Below, piece after piece: positions 17,477 to 25,603 of a DNA stretch of 64,000 nucleotides; position 1 is the first letter of the stretch, and each line of letters starts with the position of its first letter. Under the pieces are notes generated by a model, which was not told where the DNA came from, did not search any database, and saw only the letters and a program-made list of their open reading frames with translations. Location: the NCBI GenBank assembly GCA_018969295.1, contig JAGWYN010000010.1:1-64000 (forward strand), in the 5' to 3' direction. The position numbers were made by a program, and so were the translations under genes. The DNA is from Chloroflexota bacterium (lineage in GTDB: Bacteria > Chloroflexota > Anaerolineae > Caldilineales > Caldilineaceae).

Positions 17477-18550
17477 TTACAGCAGTTCGGTGCGCCCCTG
17501 GTCGCGCAACATCTCAACCACCTCTTTGACACGCTGCATGTTGTTCTTATCGCCGATCAAAAGGGTGTCCCCCGTGTCAACGACCACAAGGTTGTCAATG
17601 TGGATCAGGGCCACCAACCGTTTGTCACTGTATACGATATTGTTGGTGCTGTCCAGGAGCAAAACTTCGCCCCGAGCGATGCGATTGCCAGCCCCATCCT
17701 GCTCCAACACAGTCTCCAACGCATCCCAGCTGCCAACGTCGTTCCAACCAGCCTGCAAGGGCACAACCGCCACCTGGCGTGCCCCCTCCATGACCGCATA
17801 GTCGATGCTGATGCTGGGCATCTCTTGCCAGACCTCGGCCAGTACCTGGCTGGCCTGCGCACTGTCGAGGGCAGCGTCGATCCGTTCAAGACAGCCATAG
17901 AGCGCCGGGGCCTGCCGGGCCAGCTCCTCCAAGAGCCGATCGGCTCGGCTGACAAAGATGCCCCCGTTCCAATAATAGCCGCCCTCGGACAAAAATTGCT
18001 CCGCCACCGCCCGATTGGGCTTCTCCAAAAAACGCTCGACTCGATAGGCGGGTATTTCTGCCACTGAAGCCAGCGCTTCACGCCGTTTGATGTAGCCATA
18101 GCCGCTGTGGGCAAAGGTCGGCTCGATGCCCAAGGTGACAATCCAGTTTTCTTGGGCGACTTCTACAGCACGACGGAGCGCAGCCTGAAATTGGTCCGGC
18201 TGCAAGATCACATGGTCCGCTGGCAGGATGGCCACCGTGGCGTCGGGCTGCAGACGCCGCACATGCAGACAAGCCAGGCCAACCGCCGGCGCAGTGTTGC
18301 GCCCGCTGGGCTCTACAAGCAGATGGCTGGCCGGCATCTGGGGAAGCTGCTGCGTGACCAGGTCAGCATAGCTGGGCCCCGTCACGACAAAGAGCTGATC
18401 TCCACCCATCAGCCCCTCCAGACGGCGGGCAGTGGCCTGAATCATCGTCCACCCGCTGCCCGTAATGTCGGTAAACTGCTTCGGGTGGCTGGCGCGACTG
18501 CGCGGCCAGAGCCGCGTCCCCACCCCTCCTGCCAGAATCACTCCGTACAT
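17477..18550 (-). CDS. manC: Mannose-1-phosphate guanylyltransferase
   Basis: Makes GDP-mannose from mannose-1-phosphate and GTP for glycan synthesis. The 357-residue protein starts with the nucleotidyltransferase loop GGVGTRLWPRSRASHPKQF (about 7-25), has the central ILPADHVI block (about 107), RFLEKPN (about 175) and WNGGIFVSRAD, and the NDVGSWDAL motif near 275. It lacks the phosphomannose isomerase cupin domain, so it is the single-domain type. Start ATG 18550 was chosen because a longer frame would run into dprA, while this one leaves a 27-bp gap and the protein begins like the family. The symbol manC is used by function. Confidence 0.92.
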   Translation of the reverse strand: MYGVILAGGVGTRLWPRSRASHPKQFTDITGSGWTMIQATARRLEGLMGGDQLFVVTGPSYADLVTQQLPQMPASHLLVEPSGRNTAPAVGLACLHVRRLQPDATVAILPADHVILQPDQFQAALRRAVEVAQENWIVTLGIEPTFAHSGYGYIKRREALASVAEIPAYRVERFLEKPNRAVAEQFLSEGGYYWNGGIFVSRADRLLEELARQAPALYGCLERIDAALDSAQASQVLAEVWQEMPSISIDYAVMEGARQVAVVPLQAGWNDVGSWDALETVLEQDGAGNRIARGEVLLLDSTNNIVYSDKRLVALIHIDNLVVVDTGDTLLIGDKNNMQRVKEVVEMLRDQGRTELL

Positions 18551-18576
18551 CGGCAACACTTCCCTTTTGGTTCGCT

Positions 18577-19656
18577 TTATCGTTTGACGTAGGACATCGG
18601 CGCACACTGGCGCACCAGCCCCTTCAACTCCAGCAGGGTCAGCAGGCCGCTCAGCTGGCCCGCAGGCAGCGCAGTGGCCCGCACCAGTTCGTCGATGTGG
18701 ATCGGTTCCTGCGTCATCTGTGTCAACAGCGCTGCTTCAGACGGGTCCACAGCGACCTCTTGTCGCAGGCTCTGCTGTTCAGCCAGACGGCTCAGCTTGA
18801 GCTGCTCCAGCACATCGGTCACCGACAACAACGGGGTAGCCCCCTGCTGGATCAGCCCGTTGCAGCCAACGCTGCCAGGGGAGAGAATGTTGCCGGGCAC
18901 AGCAAAGACTTCACGGCCCTGCTCGGCAGCAAACCGGGCCGTGATCAGGGCACCGCTGCGCTCCCCAGCCTCCACCACAATCACACACCGGCTCAAACCA
19001 CTGATGATGCGGTTGCGCGGTGGAAAATTGTTGGCGTCGGGGCGGGTGCCGATTCCATACTCGCTGACCACAGCTCCCTGTTCGGCAACCGCCTGGGCCA
19101 ATCCTCGATTCTGCGGAGGATAAATCTGGTCGACACCGCTGCCCAAAACAGCAATCGTCCGCCCGCTGGCCTCCAGGGCGGCGCGATGCGCCACCGTATC
19201 GACCCCCAGAGCCAGCCCACTTACCACCGTTGCCCCTGCTTTTGCCAGTTCACTGCCCAGGACGCGGGCTACCTCACGGCCATAGCTGCTCGCATGGCGC
19301 GTGCCCACCACCGCAACACTCCATTCGTCCTGGCCCAGAATCTGGCCCCGCACATACAGAACCGGAGGGGCACTCTCCACTTGCTTCAACAACTCAGGAT
19401 AGGCGGGGTCTTCCCAGGTCAAAACGGCAGCGCCCACCTGCAAGACCCGCTGCAATTCTCGCTCTGGGTCCAGGGTGCGGCGTGCCTCCAGAAAAAGCTC
19501 GCAGGTTCGACGGTCAAAACGCGCAGCCTGCAGCTGCTGAATCGAAGCCCGCCAGGCCGACCGTATGTCCCCACATACCTCGATCAGCGCAGCCAGTCGG
19601 ATCGGACCGACGCCGGGGACTCGATTGAACGCAATCCAATAGCCTCTGTTGTCCAC
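18577..19656 (-). CDS. dprA: DNA-processing protein DprA (Smf)
   Basis: Loads RecA on incoming single-stranded DNA during natural transformation. The 359-residue protein has an N-terminal helical region (GVGPIRLAALIE), the Rossmann-like DprA core with VAVVGTRHASSYGRE (about 113-127), SGLALGVDTVAHRAAL, AVLGSGVDQIYPPQNRGLA and FPPRNRIISGLSRCVIVVEAGERSGALITA, and a C-terminal winged-helix domain (about 295-359). Start is GTG 19656. It lies 60 bp after rimM and 27 bp before manC in the ffh operon, where other bacteria often have trmD and rplS; neither is present here. Competence genes are not otherwise visible. Confidence 0.94.
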   Translation of the reverse strand: MDNRGYWIAFNRVPGVGPIRLAALIEVCGDIRSAWRASIQQLQAARFDRRTCELFLEARRTLDPERELQRVLQVGAAVLTWEDPAYPELLKQVESAPPVLYVRGQILGQDEWSVAVVGTRHASSYGREVARVLGSELAKAGATVVSGLALGVDTVAHRAALEASGRTIAVLGSGVDQIYPPQNRGLAQAVAEQGAVVSEYGIGTRPDANNFPPRNRIISGLSRCVIVVEAGERSGALITARFAAEQGREVFAVPGNILSPGSVGCNGLIQQGATPLLSVTDVLEQLKLSRLAEQQSLRQEVAVDPSEAALLTQMTQEPIHIDELVRATALPAGQLSGLLTLLELKGLVRQCAPMSYVKR

Positions 19657-19716
19657 GGGCCTGAGCCATTCGCTAGAACAGCAGCTTGCAGCTCGGTGTA
19701 GCCAGCGCCCAGACCT

Positions 19717-20325
19717 TCACTCCACAGGCTCGGGCGCAGCCAACCCGTCCAGCAGCTGGACCCGCATCGTACGGGTCGCCAGATCGACGGCAAGAATTAC
19801 TTCAGGGATGGCTGGCAGCAGCAGTTCCGGACGCTGGCTGTCTGCTGGGCGCACGACATAGACATCGTTCGCCCCCGTAGCCAACACCTCCACCACCCGG
19901 CCCAGCAGGCTTCCAGACATGTCTGTCACCTGCATCCCCAGCAGATCATGGATCCAGTAGGAGCCCTCTTCCAACACAGTGGCATCTGCTTCCTCGATGA
20001 AAAGCCACTGCCCGCGCAGCCGTTCCGCAGCCGAACGATCTTCGATGCCCACAAAACGCAGCAAAAGAACGTTTTTGTGGCTGCGCACGCTGGCCAGCTC
20101 CATCTTGACCAGCTCCTCACCCATCCAAAACAGTTCACCAGGCACGAACCGTTCTGGAAAATCCGTGTAGGGCTCCAGCTTGATTTCGCCGCGCAGCGCG
20201 TGCACCCCCACGATCTGACCGACCGCCATGTAGCCGTCTGGCACTCGCACCGCCTGGTTGCGGATACGATAGAGCTGGCCAGGCTTTCGGCCTGCCGCTG
20301 GGTCCGGATGAAGCGGATTGGGCAT
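19717..20325 (-). CDS. rimM: 16S rRNA processing protein RimM
   Basis: Assists maturation of the 30S head around ribosomal protein S19. The RimM domain starts at MAVGQIVGVHALRGEIKLEP, followed by PYTDFPERF, LRFVGIEDRSAAERLRGQWLFI, and the PRC-barrel part YWIHDLLGMQV... LLPAIPEVILAVDLATRTM. ATG 20325 (202 residues) is my choice: it keeps the hairpin at 20372-20394 outside the gene. The reading frame is open up to 20397, and a start at the MAVGQ Met (20229) would give the most typical RimM length, so the N-terminus is uncertain. It follows khpA in the ribosome-assembly operon. Confidence 0.88.
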   Translation of the reverse strand: MPNPLHPDPAAGRKPGQLYRIRNQAVRVPDGYMAVGQIVGVHALRGEIKLEPYTDFPERFVPGELFWMGEELVKMELASVRSHKNVLLLRFVGIEDRSAAERLRGQWLFIEEADATVLEEGSYWIHDLLGMQVTDMSGSLLGRVVEVLATGANDVYVVRPADSQRPELLLPAIPEVILAVDLATRTMRVQLLDGLAAPEPVE

Positions 20326-20371
20326 CGGGTCTTTAGACAAGCTCCCATCGGACAGGCCGACAACACACCAA

Positions 20372-20394
20372 CCCACCTGGGGTTGCCAGGTGGG
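20372..20394 (-). promoter_or_regulatory. Perfect intercistronic hairpin between khpA and rimM
   Basis: CCCACCTGG / CCAGGTGGG with a 5-nt loop, just after the khpA stop. No T tract follows on the minus strand, so an attenuating or mRNA-stabilising role is more likely than full termination. Confidence 0.5.
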
Positions 20395-20402
20395 CACTTC
20401 TG

Positions 20403-20630
20403 TCAGTCGATTTCAAGCAACACGGGCTTTCGATGGTGGCGCGCTGCAACCTCCAGCAATGAACGCATTGCGTTGGCAACACGCCCGTTGCGCCCCACCA
20501 CACGCCCTACATCAGGCTGGGCAACCCGTAGTTTGACGATTGTCTCCCGTCGGGTTTCTTTAATGGAGACGCGCACCTGTTCAGCTTCTTCAACCAGTGA
20601 TTCGGCGAGAAAACGGACTAGATCTTCCAT
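20403..20630 (-). CDS. khpA: KhpA-type KH-domain RNA-binding protein
   Basis: 75-residue single type-II KH domain with the RNA-gripping loop in VVGRNGRVANAMRSLL (GRNG about residues 47-50) and the preceding VSIKETRRETIVKLRVAQPD strand region. This is the short RNA-binding protein that in many bacteria lies between rpsP and rimM, exactly as here, and that in Gram-positives partners KhpB/EloR in cell-elongation control. It starts at ATG 20630, 13 bp after the rpsP stop. The family is clear; the regulatory targets are not known from this sequence. Confidence 0.92.
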   Translation of the reverse strand: MEDLVRFLAESLVEEAEQVRVSIKETRRETIVKLRVAQPDVGRVVGRNGRVANAMRSLLEVAARHHRKPVLLEID

Positions 20631-20643
20631 CGTTGTGACCGGT

Positions 20644-20937
20644 TCAGGCAGCCGCTGCGCTGCTGGCCAAAGAGCCCGCTACAGGTCTGCCTTGGGCATC
20701 TACCAAATTCAGACGCTGCAAAATGCGAACCACACCGTCGCTGGGCTGGGCACCGGTCCCCAACCAGTAGGTCGCCCGCTCCATCTTCAGCTCAACGGTC
20801 TCAGGCTGGGTGTGCGGGTTGTAGGTGCCGATGTTCTCAATAAAACGGCCATCGCGCGGCGAGCGCTTGTCAGCCACAACAATACGGTAAAAAGGCGCTT
20901 TTTTGGAGCCCATGCGGCGCAAACGAATACGAACCAT
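20644..20937 (-). CDS. rpsP: 30S ribosomal protein S16
   Basis: Primary 16S rRNA-binding protein of the small subunit. The 97-residue product begins MVRIRLRRMGSKKAPFYRIV, the S16 signature, followed by VADKRSPRDGRFIENIGTYNP. The C-terminal tail is alanine-rich (SLASSAAAA). Start ATG 20937 was chosen because it gives the canonical N-terminus and AAGGAG lies about 11 nt upstream. It lies between ffh and khpA. Confidence 0.97.
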   Translation of the reverse strand: MVRIRLRRMGSKKAPFYRIVVADKRSPRDGRFIENIGTYNPHTQPETVELKMERATYWLGTGAQPSDGVVRILQRLNLVDAQGRPVAGSLASSAAAA

Positions 20938-20998
20938 TGGTAAAAAATCTCCTTGCGTGTCAATCAAACTACACTTGTAGCGGACAACCTAAATTCGC

Positions 20999-22390
20999 TC
21001 AACGCCCTCCCAAGAGGTCGCTGAGCGCAGACGGCAAAAAATTTCCACGTTGGCCAGAGCTGGGCTGGCCTTTTTTGCGTTTGTTTTTTTTGCCTTTGCC
21101 CATGATCCCCAGCTGTTTCATCATTTTTTGCATCTCGCGGAACTGCTTGACCAGTTGGTTGACATCCTGCACGGTCGTTCCGCTCCCGGCAGCGATCCGT
21201 CTTCGACGGCTGGCGTTGAGCAGGTCTGGCTGACGCCGTTCCTGCAACGTCATGCTGTTGATGATGGCTTCAGTCTTTTTGAGGCTGCTCTGCGCCTCCG
21301 CAGGGTCAAGATCTTTGGCGATCCGATTCATGCCCGGAATCATGCCGAGCAGATCCGTAATCGGCCCCAGCCGCTTGACCTGCTTGAGCTGCTCCAAAAA
21401 ATCTTCGAAGTCAAACTGTCCCTCCCCCAGCCGCTTTTCCATCGCAGCCGCGTCGACTTCGCTGATCTGCTCCTGTGCTCGTTCGATCAGGGTCAGCACA
21501 TCCCCCATCCCCAGAATTCGCCCAGCCAGACGCTCCGGCTCAAACGCTTCCAGATCGGGCAATTTTTCGCCGGTGCCCAGGAACTTGATCGGCACCCCAG
21601 TGACCTGACGCACGCTCAGCGCCGCTCCCCCGCGAGCATCTCCGTCGATCTTGGTCATGATCAGCCCAGTCAAGGGAACCCGGGTATTGAACCCCTCCGC
21701 CACATTGACCGCTTCCTGCCCCGTCATCGCATCCACAACCAGCAAAATCTCGGAGGGGCGCACCACCATGCGCACCTGTTCCAATTCTTGCATCAACCCG
21801 CTGTCGATCTGAAGACGGCCTGCGGTGTCGACAATGAGCACCGTGTAGGCTTTTTCGCGGGCCAGCTTGAGTGCATCTTTGGCAATTGTCGGGGCAGGGG
21901 TCTGGGTGCCAGCACTGTAGACCGGCACATCGATCTGCGCCCCAAGCAGTTCCAGCTGTTTGATGGCAGCAGGGCGATAGATGTCGGCCGCAGCCAACAG
22001 CGGGCGTTGCCCATTCTTTTTTAACCGCAACGCCAGTTTGGCCGCCATCGTCGTCTTTCCAGCACCCTGCAACCCGACCAGCATCACCACGTGGGGGGGC
22101 TGCCCCGATGTGTTGAGGGGCGCCGGCTTCCCCAACAGTTCGATCAGCTCTTCGTGGACAATCTTGACAACCTGCTGCGCAGGAGTCAAGCTCTCCATTA
22201 CCTCAACCCCGATCGAACGGGCCTTGGCACGGTCGATGAACTCTTTGACAACTTTATAATTTACATCGGCTTCCAAAAGCGCAAGGCGAACCTCCCGCAT
22301 GGCAGCATTGACATCTGCTTCGGTGAGCTTGCCTTTGGTCGCGAGCTTGTCAAAGACGCTTTGTAGTTTGTCCGTTAAGCTTTCAAACAC
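20999..22390 (-). CDS. ffh: Signal recognition particle protein Ffh (SRP54)
   Basis: GTPase that binds signal sequences and 4.5S/6S RNA and targets ribosomes to FtsY/SecYEG. 463 residues: N domain (1-85), G domain with GLQGAGKTT, VDTAGRLQID, TKIDGDARGG and the DARGG closing box, then the Met-rich M domain (about 300-430: LLGMIPGMNRI, EMQKMMKQLGIMGKGKKNKRKKG). GTG 22390 was chosen because the protein then starts VFESLTDKLQSVFDKL, like other Ffh. A longer frame to 22450 is open and also downstream of the promoter. First gene of the seven-gene ribosome/dprA/manC operon. Confidence 0.95.
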   Translation of the reverse strand: MFESLTDKLQSVFDKLATKGKLTEADVNAAMREVRLALLEADVNYKVVKEFIDRAKARSIGVEVMESLTPAQQVVKIVHEELIELLGKPAPLNTSGQPPHVVMLVGLQGAGKTTMAAKLALRLKKNGQRPLLAAADIYRPAAIKQLELLGAQIDVPVYSAGTQTPAPTIAKDALKLAREKAYTVLIVDTAGRLQIDSGLMQELEQVRMVVRPSEILLVVDAMTGQEAVNVAEGFNTRVPLTGLIMTKIDGDARGGAALSVRQVTGVPIKFLGTGEKLPDLEAFEPERLAGRILGMGDVLTLIERAQEQISEVDAAAMEKRLGEGQFDFEDFLEQLKQVKRLGPITDLLGMIPGMNRIAKDLDPAEAQSSLKKTEAIINSMTLQERRQPDLLNASRRRRIAAGSGTTVQDVNQLVKQFREMQKMMKQLGIMGKGKKNKRKKGQPSSGQRGNFLPSALSDLLGGR

Positions 22391-22497
22391 AATGACTCGT
22401 TTCGACCCATCTTTTTTATCCGCTGCTGCACCAGCTTTGGGGAACACCACCCAGCCTGCAACCGCATCACACAGACGGCAGATGCAAAATACAGTCT

Positions 22498-22526
22498 ATT
22501 ATACCGCCCCGCTGGGTACCGGTCAA
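22498..22526 (-). promoter_or_regulatory. Near-consensus promoter of the ffh operon
   Basis: Minus strand TTGACC (22521-22526), 17-bp spacer, TATAAT (22498-22503). Predicted start near 22491 with a leader of about 100 nt before the GTG at 22390. Confidence 0.8.
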
Positions 22527-22547
22527 ACTTGAAGACCCGGTGTTGGG

Positions 22548-22578
22548 AAAAGAGACGAACAGGGCCCCTGCCCCGTTC
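22548..22578 (-). terminator. Possible terminator after the anti-sigma-like gene
   Basis: Hairpin GAACGGGG / CCCTGTTC (one mismatch) overlapping the stop codon of the upstream gene, followed on the minus strand by GTCTCTTTTCCC. Confidence 0.4.
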
Positions 22579-24142
22579 ACCCCCCACTGCCAGCCGAATT
22601 GTCTGGCGTGGGCTCTGCCGTGGGGGGCGGCACTGCCGTGGGCTCTGCTGTAGGCACTGCCGTGGGGGGCTGCTCTGCTGTAGGCTCTGCCGTGGGGGGC
22701 TGCTCTGCCGTAGGCTCTGCTGTAGGCTCTGCCGTGGGCTCTGCCGTGGGCTCTGCCGTGGGCTCTGCCGTGGGGGGCTGCACTGCCGTGGGCTCTGCCG
22801 TAGGCTCTGCCGTGGGGGGCTGCACTGCCGTGGGTTCTGCCGTGGGGGGCTGCACTGCCGTGGGTTCTGCCGTGGGCGGGGGGGCCGTTGGTGTGGCTGC
22901 AGGTGTAGCAGTCGCGCTCTCCGTCGGTTCAGCCGTCGCCGTTGCAGGAGGGGGCTCTTCTGGCCCGGCAGTCGCTGTCGGCAGGCTGGTCGGGGGTGTA
23001 TCTGTCGGTTCGATCGGCGCAGGGGTCGCCGTGGGTACCCACACCTGGGTCGGAATGGCCGTTGCCAGAGCCGGCGGCGGTACAGAGGGCACCTGCCCCA
23101 AAATCCCCACCGGCACCAAAATTTTCATGCCCGCCTGCAACCCACCGTTCGTCAGACAGTTGACAGACCGAAGTTCTTCGCCCGTGCCCCGGCTGCGCAC
23201 AGCAATTTCACTCAAAGTCTCGCCGCTGCGGACAATATATTCGACCCAGCCAGCAGGTCGGAGACGCTGGCAACCCGACGAACGAACCGGCGTCGGCGAA
23301 GGCAGCGGCGTCGGCAGCTGCGGCGCCCGAACCAGACGCAGCACCATCCCCTGCACAACATCAGACGCGCCGGGCACAACCTGGTAGCGCAACATCACAT
23401 CCGCCCCCGGCAGCAGTTCCCCCTCAACCACCAGCGGCAGCCATTCCTCGCCCTCCCCCGCCTCGGTCTGGTACCACGGAATCACTTTCAAGTCACCGAT
23501 CAAAAGCTGTTCGCCGTCAAACCCACGAAACTGCTGGTACGAGACAGCAGTCACCTTCGCTGAGCTCTGCGCAACCTGCAGCTCTTCTGCCAGACGAGCG
23601 ACATCCTCTGCCTGAGAAGCATCGGCCTGCCAGCGCACCGCAGCCCGCTCCTCGGCAGGAGCCGTCGCCACCCGCTGCTCCAGGATCCACATCTTCATCG
23701 GATAGACCAGGTCGTCCGGCAGCGACTCCTGGGCAGTCGCTACGACCACAAAGGTCAACAGATAGAGCATGGCCAACAACAACGTCAACGGAGCCAGACG
23801 CAAGAGCGGCCTCCACGCCGGCTGCGCCCCAAAGGCGCGCAGCCACTCCCAATGCCCCCCAAAAGCGGCCGGCTGCCGGGCAGCCGCTGACAACCGTCCC
23901 CCTCCACGTTCTGCACGCAGCTCCGCAGCACGCTGTGCAAACGCCAACCGCGCCCCCAGACGGTTGGCAGGCAGACTCCGCGGGGGCGTTGCCGCCGCCA
24001 CATGCTCGGCAAGCTCAACCACCGAAAGCATCCCCCGCAATTCAACGCGCAGAGCAACCGGGTAACGCGCCGCAATCTGGTCGATCGGCTCACCCGCCAG
24101 CAATCTCTCTACCGCTTCAGCAAAAATTTCGTCCCGTTGCAT
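22577..24142 (-). CDS. Putative membrane anti-sigma factor with DUF5667, LysM and a TAEP-repeat tail
   Basis: 521 residues in four parts. An N-terminal cytoplasmic region (1-110) with a LLAGEPIDQIAARYP start is plausible as sigma-binding. One TM lies at about 113-137. An external DUF5667-like helical segment follows with AQESLPDDLVYPMKMW. A single LysM domain at about 295-345 (VEYIVRSGETLSEIAVRS...) ends in a Thr/Pro/Ala-rich tail with many PTAEPTA/VQPP units to the C-terminus. It lies 110 bp downstream of an ECF sigma factor gene. The architecture suggests a sensor that reaches into the cell wall: LysM for peptidoglycan, repeats as a spacer. The anti-sigma role is inferred from the gene pair and topology; no known anti-sigma motif such as the ZAS zinc site is visible. 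Confidence 0.7.
   Translation of the reverse strand: MQRDEIFAEAVERLLAGEPIDQIAARYPVALRVELRGMLSVVELAEHVAAATPPRSLPANRLGARLAFAQRAAELRAERGGGRLSAAARQPAAFGGHWEWLRAFGAQPAWRPLLRLAPLTLLLAMLYLLTFVVVATAQESLPDDLVYPMKMWILEQRVATAPAEERAAVRWQADASQAEDVARLAEELQVAQSSAKVTAVSYQQFRGFDGEQLLIGDLKVIPWYQTEAGEGEEWLPLVVEGELLPGADVMLRYQVVPGASDVVQGMVLRLVRAPQLPTPLPSPTPVRSSGCQRLRPAGWVEYIVRSGETLSEIAVRSRGTGEELRSVNCLTNGGLQAGMKILVPVGILGQVPSVPPPALATAIPTQVWVPTATPAPIEPTDTPPTSLPTATAGPEEPPPATATAEPTESATATPAATPTAPPPTAEPTAVQPPTAEPTAVQPPTAEPTAEPTAVQPPTAEPTAEPTAEPTAEPTAEPTAEQPPTAEPTAEQPPTAVPTAEPTAVPPPTAEPTPDNSAGSGG
22598..22890. repeat. Tandem 12- to 30-bp repeats encoding PTAEPTA units
   Basis: Units built on CTCTGCCGTGGG and CTCTGCCGTAGG alternate with GGGGGGCTGC blocks. 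They encode the TAEPTA(V/E)QPP tail of the protein at 22577-24142. Such arrays expand and contract easily, so length polymorphism between strains is likely. Confidence 0.85.
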
Positions 24143-24252
24143 AGTCCCTATCTGTTCTGGATTCGCAAAATTATGTGCCCCTAAATCTTAAAAGGAGATT
24201 TATTTTGCAAACAGACGCTCTCTCAGAGGCAACCCCTGCCAGCCCCCGCACA

Positions 24253-24843
24253 CTAGCCGTACATCAGCGTCCGCAAAGTCGCAACCGCTCGATACTGGAG
24301 CGCCTTGATCGCTCCCTCGCTGCGGCTCATCATCGCAGCCACTTCGTTGATGCTGTATCCTTCCAAAAAACGCAAACTGACCACCTCCGCCTGTTCTTCG
24401 GTCAGCCGTCGAATCGCAGCCCGCAACCGCTCCGCATCCAACGACTGTTCGACCTGCGATTCCAGCGACTGCCGTTCTGCTGCCAGGGGGGTTGTGTCGT
24501 CTAGTTCCACCGCGCTCTGCCTTCCTCTTCGTCGATAGTGGTCGATCACCAAATTGTGCGCAATTTTGTACAGCCACCCTGAGAACGAACTCCGCCAGGC
24601 TTTTTGATCGCGGATCGATTCCAGCATTTTGAGAAAGACCTGAGAGGTGAGATCCTCGGCCAGGGACTCGTCTCCAGTTCGCCGGTAGATGTAGGTGAAA
24701 ATTTTAACTTCGTATCGATCGTACAGCTCACTGAGCGCAGCATCGTCGTACTCCATGGCAGCGGCCAGCAGCGCCTCCTCGCTGGCTTCAGCAACAGGCG
24801 CAGTTGCGTTGGTGTAGGTTGGCTGCGAACGCCCTCTGAACAT
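24253..24843 (-). CDS. ECF-type RNA polymerase sigma factor
   Basis: 196 residues with sigma region 2 (about 28-98: LSELYDRYEVKIFTYIYRR, DLTSQVFLKML, SFSGWLYKIAHNLVIDHYRR) and region 4 (about 135-190: LRAAIRRLTEEQAEVVSLRF, EGYSINEVAAMMSRSEGAIKALQYRAVATLR). There is no region 3. The order sigma then DUF5667/LysM membrane protein on the same strand suggests a sigma/anti-sigma pair controlling envelope functions. ATG 24843 starts 31 bp after the CDP-alcohol phosphatidyltransferase gene, so the three genes probably form one operon from the promoter at 25517. The 110-bp gap 24143-24252 shows no other gene. Confidence 0.92.
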   Translation of the reverse strand: MFRGRSQPTYTNATAPVAEASEEALLAAAMEYDDAALSELYDRYEVKIFTYIYRRTGDESLAEDLTSQVFLKMLESIRDQKAWRSSFSGWLYKIAHNLVIDHYRRRGRQSAVELDDTTPLAAERQSLESQVEQSLDAERLRAAIRRLTEEQAEVVSLRFLEGYSINEVAAMMSRSEGAIKALQYRAVATLRTLMYG

Positions 24844-24873
24844 GATGACGACAATCGTTCCAAAAAATGACGG

Positions 24874-25470
24874 TCAATTTCGCGGCAGCCCCTCCTGGGT
24901 CCGCCGGTAGACATCCAAGATACGCTGCACCGCTGTCACATTGGTAAAAATAGCCAATACCCAGAGGACAGGCAGCAGCCAACCGGTCAGCAACCCCGCA
25001 ATCAGCACAACAATTCGCTCCGTGCGCTGAAAAAATCCCTCTTTGCATTCGACCCCGGCCGCCTCAGCACGGGCCCGTGTGTAGCTCACCATCAACGACC
25101 CGGCCAGCGTGCAGGCCAACAACACAACCGGCAGGGTGCTGGCTGGCTGGCCCGCATAATAGATCACCAACCCGATCAGGGTCACCGCCTCCGAATAGCG
25201 GTCGAGCGTGCTGTCCAAAAAAGCTCCAAAAACAGTGACCTGCCCACTGTGCCGAGCCAGCGCGCCGTCGAGCGTGTCAAACAAGGCCGCCAGGATCAAG
25301 AGAAGCCCCCCTGCCGGCAAATACCCCAACGCCAACGTGCCAGAAACCCCCACCGTCAGCACAAACCCAATCACGGTCAGCGCGTTCGGACTGATGCCGG
25401 TGGCCTCCAAACCCTGCGCAATCCGATCCAGAGGGGCGGCAATCCAGCTACGTCCGTATTTTGAGAGCAT
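24874..25470 (-). CDS. CDP-alcohol phosphatidyltransferase family protein
   Basis: Integral membrane enzyme (198 residues, about six TM segments) that transfers a phosphatidyl group from CDP-diacylglycerol to an alcohol. The complete family motif is present: D-x2-D-G-x2-A-R-x8-G-x3-D-x3-D, here starting at DTLDGALAR (about 65-73) and ending FLDSTLDR (about 84-91). The acceptor (glycerol-3-phosphate, inositol or inositol phosphate) cannot be set from the motif; the overall pattern resembles PIS/PgsA-like members. Start ATG 25470 has AGGA just upstream. First gene of the unit with the ECF sigma factor. Confidence 0.87.
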   Translation of the reverse strand: MLSKYGRSWIAAPLDRIAQGLEATGISPNALTVIGFVLTVGVSGTLALGYLPAGGLLLILAALFDTLDGALARHSGQVTVFGAFLDSTLDRYSEAVTLIGLVIYYAGQPASTLPVVLLACTLAGSLMVSYTRARAEAAGVECKEGFFQRTERIVVLIAGLLTGWLLPVLWVLAIFTNVTAVQRILDVYRRTQEGLPRN

Positions 25471-25516
25471 ATTTCCTGCTTATGGACCAATCGGCGACGA
25501 ATAGAATCGGAGAGTG

Positions 25517-25545
25517 ATGTTACCCTGCCGTCAACGCTGCGTCAA
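25517..25545 (-). promoter_or_regulatory. Promoter of the phosphatidyltransferase-ECF sigma unit
   Basis: Minus strand TTGACG (25540-25545), 17-bp spacer, TAACAT (25517-25522), about 45 bp upstream of the first start codon. Confidence 0.5.
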
Positions 25546-25562
25546 ACAGAAGATGCATGCAG

Positions 25563-25595
25563 AGGGGAGCTGCCTTTTCTTCCAGCAGCTCCCCT
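25563..25595 (-). terminator. Hairpin after the FG-GAP protein gene
   Basis: AGGGGAGCTGC / GCAGCTCCCCT (11-bp perfect stem, 11-nt loop) directly after the stop codon at 25604. No T tract follows on the minus strand. Confidence 0.5.
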
Positions 25596-25603
25596 CCCCC
25601 CAC

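Noticed and set aside
22598..22890. CRISPR or noncoding satellite
   Set aside because: The repeats are in frame and code for the Thr/Ala/Glu/Pro tail of a LysM protein.
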